From Streptomyces katrae (GTDB lineage Bacteria > Actinomycetota > Actinomycetes > Streptomycetales > Streptomycetaceae), in NCBI RefSeq assembly GCF_000717655.1, contig NZ_JNZY01000023.1, positions 82,054 to 146,053 on the forward strand: a stretch of 64,000 nt of DNA. The letters run 5' to 3'. The notes under the pieces are model-generated. The model searched no databases. It was not told the DNA's origin and saw only the letters and a list, made by a program, of their open reading frames with translations. Below are positions 59,931 to 64,000 of this stretch, piece by piece. Within the stretch, counting starts at the first letter, position 1. The number at the start of each line of letters is the position of its first letter. The position numbers and the translations under genes are program-made.

Positions 59931-61417
59931 GAGGTCTGCGGTACGGGCTCCAGCCTCCGAAGCGGGCGAGGAGGGTTCGAGTCTCGTTCTCGTCGACGTT
60001 CAGGCCGGGGGCGGCAGCCACCGCCTCGGGGCGCGGCGCTGGCCGAGGGCGTGTCGGTTGCATTCAGCCGCCGTATCGAGCGCAAGGGCGTCATCGTGTG
60101 GGGCAGTGGTGCGGCTTCGGTCAATTGGTGATCTTCGCTTGGGCTGTCCAGGGCTCTGGCGGACCCTGCGCACCTGCGGGACCAGCGGTCCGGCGGGACC
60201 GGCGGGACCGGTCGGACCAGGGTTACCCGGGCAGCCCGGCCTACTGCCGGCCCCCGCAACGTCCGCACCGACACCGCCGGCAAAGCAGCGTCCGAACCAG
60301 TACCTATTCCTGCCAGGCGCGGGTCCCCGGTGCTTCCTGATCCACCCGCCGATCACACCGACCCCCGCTGGCCGGTGATCAGAACTTACGCAACTGAGAC
60401 AGCGTCACCCCACGTGCGATAAAGCCCGGGAACAGCGATCCCATGCGAATCCCTCACCCCCAAGGCAGTGATCCCACCCGCTGAAAACAGCCTGCTACCA
60501 GCAATAACGTCCCAAAGCCCACTGTCTCTCACCCCATCACCCCAAAACCGCGAGACCCCAACCAGCCGTTGCACAGAAGGCGAGGGCGAATGACGACCCT
60601 GGGTCGGGCAGCAGCGGAAAGTGGCGAAGATCTTGCGGTCCTTCCGGCAGGCGTTCGTCCGGTTGAGACCCGGAGGGTGTGGACCGGAGCCTCCGCATGC
60701 GGTTCGCCGCCGCCGCTGCACGAAACGGCTTCGGCCCGGCCGACAGCGCCGTCGTGCACCACTCCTCAGGCTCTCGAGGTCATTGTTACCGGTCTCGCCG
60801 CGGGCGGTACGACACGGGCAGGAGAACGCTGCCGCTACGTGCCCCAATGCCGGACTCGCCCGCCTTGATGACCGAATACCGCCCTATTGGACAGCGTGGC
60901 CGATTTTGAAGCCGCGGTGTTGTCGGGGAGTTGGCACCGGTCCATGATCGCTTCTCGTACAACCTGACTACCCACCAAGGAGCCAAGATGTGATGGCAAA
61001 CCCCCTTCCACGGGATGGGGATGGACGGCCTGCGGGCCGCCTTCCGGTACCTGCAGCCCGGGGTCACCGTGCAGGGTTCTGGTTTCTGAGCAAGGGACGT
61101 TTCTGAAACTCACCTGCAAAGCCACTCGGAGGAAGAGGTACTCCGGGGCTTTTCGTCTCGGCCCCCGCACAGGCGGTTCTCAGCTTCTCCCGCACTACAA
61201 CATCCGCGTGGGCACGGCCGTTCACGCCGAGTGGGTCCACCTGGCAGCACGGCTTCCTGTATGCCGCCCCGTACGCCGGACTCCGCTACTGCGCCGACGC
61301 AGACCACGCGGTCCGACACGCGTCGTCATTACCTGATCGCAGCTCGCCGCGTTCTCCTCCACCGTGCCGCTCTCTCGCATGCCCTGCATTCCACCATCAA
61401 AGGAGTTCTTGATCTTC
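59931..61417. other. 1.5-kb stretch of degraded sequence
   Basis: No sustained coding region. A plus-strand frame near 60180-60378 encodes a short collagen-like run (GPAGPAGPVGPGLPGQPG) followed by a Pro-rich tail ending at a stop; it has no start signal. Another fragment near 61010-61085 (FHGMGMDGLRAAFRYLQPGV) ends at a stop and is not recognised. The AAAGGAG at 61399-61405 is the likely ribosome-binding site of the transglutaminase. Confidence 0.4.
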
Positions 61418-62671
61418 ATGTACAAACGCTCGGGGTTTCTCGCCCTCACCACTGCGGGCGTAGTGCTGTGCACCGCTGGTCTCACGCCATCGGTCAGCCA
61501 GGCAGCCGGCAGTGCCGACGGCGAGAAGGGGTCCTACGCCGAAAAGCACGGCCTGACAGCGGATGACATCGGGCACATCAACGCACTGAACGAGAAGGCT
61601 CTGAATCTGGGTCAGCCCGGCAAGCCGTCGGGAGGATTACTGCCGAGTGCCGCCGAGTCCCTCAGGGCCTCCGCATCGGCTGGCGACAGGGTCACCCCTC
61701 CCGCCGAGCCGCTCGACAGCATGCCTGACGCGTACCGGGCCCACGGAGACAGGGCCACTACCGGCATCAGCAACTACATACGCAAGTGGCAGCAGGCCTA
61801 CAGCCACCGCGACGGCAAACCTCAGCAGATGACCGAAGAGCAGCGAGAGCAGCTGTCCTACGGGTGCGTCGGGGTCACCTGGGTCAATTCAGGCCCCTAC
61901 CCGACGAACAAGCTGGCCTTCGCGTCCTTTGACGAGGACAAGTACAAGAACGCTCTGGAGACCACCGGGCCACGGCCGGGCGAGACGCGGGCCGAGTTCG
62001 AGGGGCGCATCGCCAAGCAGAGCTTCGACGAGACAAAGGGGTTCAACCGGGCTCGTGATGTGGCATCCGTCATGAACAAGGCCCTGGAGAACACCCACGA
62101 CGAGGGGGCCTATCTCAACTACCTCAAGGCAGAGCTCACGAAAAACAACGACGCTCTGTCCAAAGAAGACATCCGTTCGAACTTTTACTCAGCCCTGAGG
62201 AACACACCGGCCTTCAAGGACAGGAACGGGGGCAACTACGACCCGTCCAAGATGAAGGCGGTCATCTACTCGAAGCACTTCTGGAGCGGACAGGACCCCA
62301 GGAACCCCTCCGACAAGAGGAAGTACGGCGACCCGGACGCCTTCCGCCCCAACCAGAACACAGGCCTGGTCGACATGTCGAAGGACAGGAACACCTCGCG
62401 TAGCCCCGCCAAGCCCGGCGAGAGCTACGTCAACTTCGACTACGGCTGGTTCGGGGACCAGAAAGAAGCAAACCCCGACAACACCATATGGACCCACGCC
62501 AACCACTACCACTCCCCCGGCGGCGCCATGGGGCCCATGCAGGTATACGAGAGCAAGTTCCGCAGCTGGTCCAGCGGCTACACGGACTTCGACCGCGGAA
62601 CCTACATCGTCACCTTCATACCCAAGAATTGGAACACCGCCCCCGCCAAGGTGAAGCAGGGCTGGCCGTAA
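61418..62671 (+). CDS. Microbial transglutaminase, pre-pro-enzyme
   Basis: A 417-residue secreted protein-glutamine gamma-glutamyltransferase (EC 2.3.2.13) closely resembling the calcium-independent Streptomyces mobaraensis enzyme. Residues 1-30 are a signal peptide and about 31-85 the propeptide (SYAEKHGLTADDIGHINALN). The mature enzyme contains catalytic Cys150 (LSYGCVGVTW), Asp341 (FDYGW) and His360 (WTHANHYH); spacing between them (191 and 19) equals that of Cys64, Asp255 and His274 in the known enzyme. It crosslinks Gln and Lys side chains outside the cell during differentiation. ATG 61418 is chosen over an in-frame TTG at 61409. Confidence 0.96.
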   Translation: MYKRSGFLALTTAGVVLCTAGLTPSVSQAAGSADGEKGSYAEKHGLTADDIGHINALNEKALNLGQPGKPSGGLLPSAAESLRASASAGDRVTPPAEPLDSMPDAYRAHGDRATTGISNYIRKWQQAYSHRDGKPQQMTEEQREQLSYGCVGVTWVNSGPYPTNKLAFASFDEDKYKNALETTGPRPGETRAEFEGRIAKQSFDETKGFNRARDVASVMNKALENTHDEGAYLNYLKAELTKNNDALSKEDIRSNFYSALRNTPAFKDRNGGNYDPSKMKAVIYSKHFWSGQDPRNPSDKRKYGDPDAFRPNQNTGLVDMSKDRNTSRSPAKPGESYVNFDYGWFGDQKEANPDNTIWTHANHYHSPGGAMGPMQVYESKFRSWSSGYTDFDRGTYIVTFIPKNWNTAPAKVKQGWP

Positions 62672-62814
62672 CACCCGGCCCCTCACCTCGAACACGCCCT
62701 CCGAGCAGCTGCCCAGCCCCACCACGTGCCACATGCGGAGCGGGGCAGCCTTCGATCACCCACACCCCCCAGTTCGCGGCCCGATGACCACCCGCCCCGA
62801 CCGGGTGTTGCCCA

Positions 62815-63222
62815 TCACCCCCAGGGCTCCGCTATGAGCCTTGAACACTCGGACAGGCAGTCCTCCGCGTCGTCGACAAGGGCCAGTTGGAGCCCGTCGA
62901 GGAACCGGACCGGCGTATCCCGCCTCCCCTTTTGCCACTCACAACAGGGGAGGCGGCCGGTACCTTCGTGGGGATGACGGTCGCATCGCGGGCGGTCCGC
63001 GCCCTCCTCCCGGCCCGACTCGATGTCGAACAGTTCGGCGCCCGGCACGATGTCGTACGTCGTCCAGTACGTGAGCCCGTTGATCACCGACGGGCCGAGG
63101 TAGGGACAGTGCACGGTGGTGGCCTCGACGTACCCGGCGAACTCGGTGGTGGTGCGGTCCAGGGAGACGCGCAGAGCCCCCGCCCGGGCGGGCGAGGGCT
63201 CCATGCGCGTGGTGCTGGTCAC
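62815..63222 (-). CDS. Hypothetical protein, 135 aa (3' part doubtful)
   Basis: GTG 63222 overlaps the stop of the preceding frame by four bases. The first 80 residues look well coded: LRVSLDRTTTEFAGYVEATT, VHCPYLGPSVINGLTYWTTY and DIVPGAELFDIESGRE. Thereafter the composition changes to Arg/Cys-rich and then again to TPVRFLDGLQLALVDDAEDC, so the 3' part may be joined from other DNA. No family is recognised. The gene seems to have formed an operon with the short frame upstream. Confidence 0.45.
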   Translation of the reverse strand: MTSTTRMEPSPARAGALRVSLDRTTTEFAGYVEATTVHCPYLGPSVINGLTYWTTYDIVPGAELFDIESGREEGADRPRCDRHPHEGTGRLPCCEWQKGRRDTPVRFLDGLQLALVDDAEDCLSECSRLIAEPWG

Positions 63223-63377
63223 TCCGCGGTCTCGGCGAACTCGGGCCCGCAGTTCCACGACGCCTCGACGCGGCCGGTCTCCCGGTATGCCGAGAACGCC
63301 TCGCCGTTCAGCCGACCGCGCTCGTCGGTGAACCAGACTGCGGGCAGCGGTCCGTACGCCTCCTCGTACACGGCCAC
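63219..63377 (-). CDS. Short hypothetical protein, probably 5'-truncated
   Basis: From GTG 63377 the frame reads AVYEEAYGPLPAVWFTDERG, RLNGEAFSAYRETGRVEASW and NCGPEFAETAE, 52 residues, ending with the GTGA overlap to the next gene. The codon usage and Trp/Tyr/Glu pattern look genuine. The frame continues open about 80 bases upstream without a good start, so this may be the C-terminal part of a longer gene. Family unknown; small acidic proteins of this type are common near toxin loci. Confidence 0.4.
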   Translation of the reverse strand: MAVYEEAYGPLPAVWFTDERGRLNGEAFSAYRETGRVEASWNCGPEFAETAE

Positions 63378-63616
63378 CTCGATGTCCCGGGCCCTGTGTG
63401 TTTTCGGTTGGCCGGCGCCCTTGCCACCCGCCTCGGCGGAAGTGGGCGCCGGCCACCAACATTCTCAGAACCCGTACGCGACGTGGCGTGAACGCAGGTC
63501 ATCGCCTTCCAGCGGATCGCATAGCGGACAGTTCCCGGTGTGTTCAGACAGCACACTGCGGGTGAACCTGGCCGCGTCGCACGGCCCAGTGCTGCCAGGA
63601 GCTCAGCAGTCCCCCC

Positions 63617-63784
63617 TACGGTGCCATCCATGAGGTGATGCTCCTCAACGGGCAGGCCGCCGAGCTCGACAAGCTCATCGAAGCCCGATTTCGCGATCAC
63701 CAGCACTTCGAAGTGATCACCAGCTTGCCCGGCCTGGGCACCATCCGCGGCGCCGAGTTCCTGGCCGCCACCGGCGGCGACATG
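63617..63784 (+). pseudogene. IS110 family transposase fragment
   Basis: The plus-strand frame reads VMLLNGQAAELDKLIEARFR, HFEVITSLPGLGTIRGAEFL, AATGGDM. This is the start of the transposase_20 domain of IS110 elements (SxPGxGxxxxxxFLAxxGDM). Only this 50-residue block remains. It is fused in frame to an acyl-CoA synthetase fragment. Confidence 0.65.
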
Positions 63785-64000
63785 TCCCAGGTGAAGATCG
63801 CCGACCAGCAGGGATACGCCCAGATCGCCGGGACGGCGGGCGAGGTGTGGGTCCGCGGCCACCACGTCATGCAGGGCTACTTCGAGGACCCGGCCGAGAC
63901 CGCCGCGGCCGTCACCCCGGACGGCTGGCTGCGCACCGGCGACGTCGGGGTCCTCGACACCGACGGCAACCTGCGCATCACCGACCGGATCAAGGACATG
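63785..64000 (+). CDS. AMP-dependent acyl-CoA synthetase fragment (partial at window end)
   Basis: The frame continues to the window edge with GEVWVRGHHVMQGYFEDPAE, GWLRTGDVGVLDTDGNLRIT and DRIKDM, corresponding to adenylate-forming motifs A7-A9 (the GEVWVRG strand, the YxxPEET-like segment, the TGDxGxxDxDG loop with the ribose-binding Asp, and the DRIKD hinge). The N-terminal 60-70% of the enzyme, including the P-loop, is missing and replaced by IS110 sequence. The 3' end lies outside the window. If the rest is intact it is a C-terminal half of a fatty-acyl ligase. Confidence 0.75.

Noticed and set aside
60175..60378. Collagen-like protein gene
   Set aside because: Only about six Gly-X-Y units, no start codon with a ribosome-binding site, and poor coding character outside the run.
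1..64000. tRNA, rRNA or CRISPR array
   Set aside because: I saw no cloverleaf-like sequence ending in a typical T-arm, no rRNA sequence, and no regularly spaced 25-40 bp repeats.

Overview
The window is high-GC actinobacterial DNA with strong G/C third-position bias, GTG starts, purine-rich Shine-Dalgarno sites and many Streptomyces-type families: microbial transglutaminase, SlpD/E-like S33 peptidase, WD40 and RHS proteins, a receptor Ser/Thr kinase, a YtrA-type GntR-ABC operon and a P450-terpene cyclase pair. The very high density of insertion-sequence debris, frameshifted genes and dispersed repeats suggests a Streptomyces chromosome arm or another accessory region. Identifications come from reading translated motifs; no database search was run.

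Layout. 0-5 kb: YjbQ protein, PRC-barrel operon, AraC regulator, CoiA-like nuclease. 5-10.6 kb: decayed NucA/NucB nuclease, a disrupted gene, and an RHS toxin gene truncated by an IS630 remnant. 10.6-18.4 kb: lamin-tail secreted protein, lipoprotein, P450-terpene cyclase operon, and a secreted S33 peptidase flanked by 46-bp direct repeats. 18.4-24 kb: DNA-ligase relic, WD40 relic, a MerR-sliding clamp fusion with a TPR partner, and a broken IS630. 24-31 kb: TetR/SnoaL operon, MFS transporter, second ligase relic, GntR-ABC operon, alpha/beta hydrolase. 31-39 kb: IS graveyard with one nearly intact IS3 element, IS5 and IS256 remnants, a truncated DUF1918 gene and a third ligase relic. 39-47.7 kb: two divergent Ser/Thr kinases (one fused to a periplasmic-binding-protein sensor), a cation/proton antiporter, a fourth ligase relic and thioredoxin. 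48.5-57.3 kb: an island of TIG/IPT-repeat proteins (lipase-TIG, TIG-ice-binding domain, two pure TIG arrays, one Ig-like secreted protein) interleaved with broken S1 peptidase and HNH genes. 57.5-64 kb: intact IS1380, DUF1877 protein, microbial transglutaminase, and an acyl-CoA ligase fragment joined in frame to an IS110 piece.

How it works together. Functional units are short: terpene cyclase plus P450; a GntR-controlled ABC exporter with a 16-bp operator; TetR plus SnoaL protein; divergent kinases; and the TIG island. The TIG proteins have adhesion-type folds but most lack a visible signal peptide, so their location and partners are the main open question. Around these units lie at least four decayed copies of one ATP-dependent DNA ligase family, two classes of palindromic dispersed repeat, and remnants of IS3, IS5, IS110, IS256, IS630, IS982-like and IS1380 elements.
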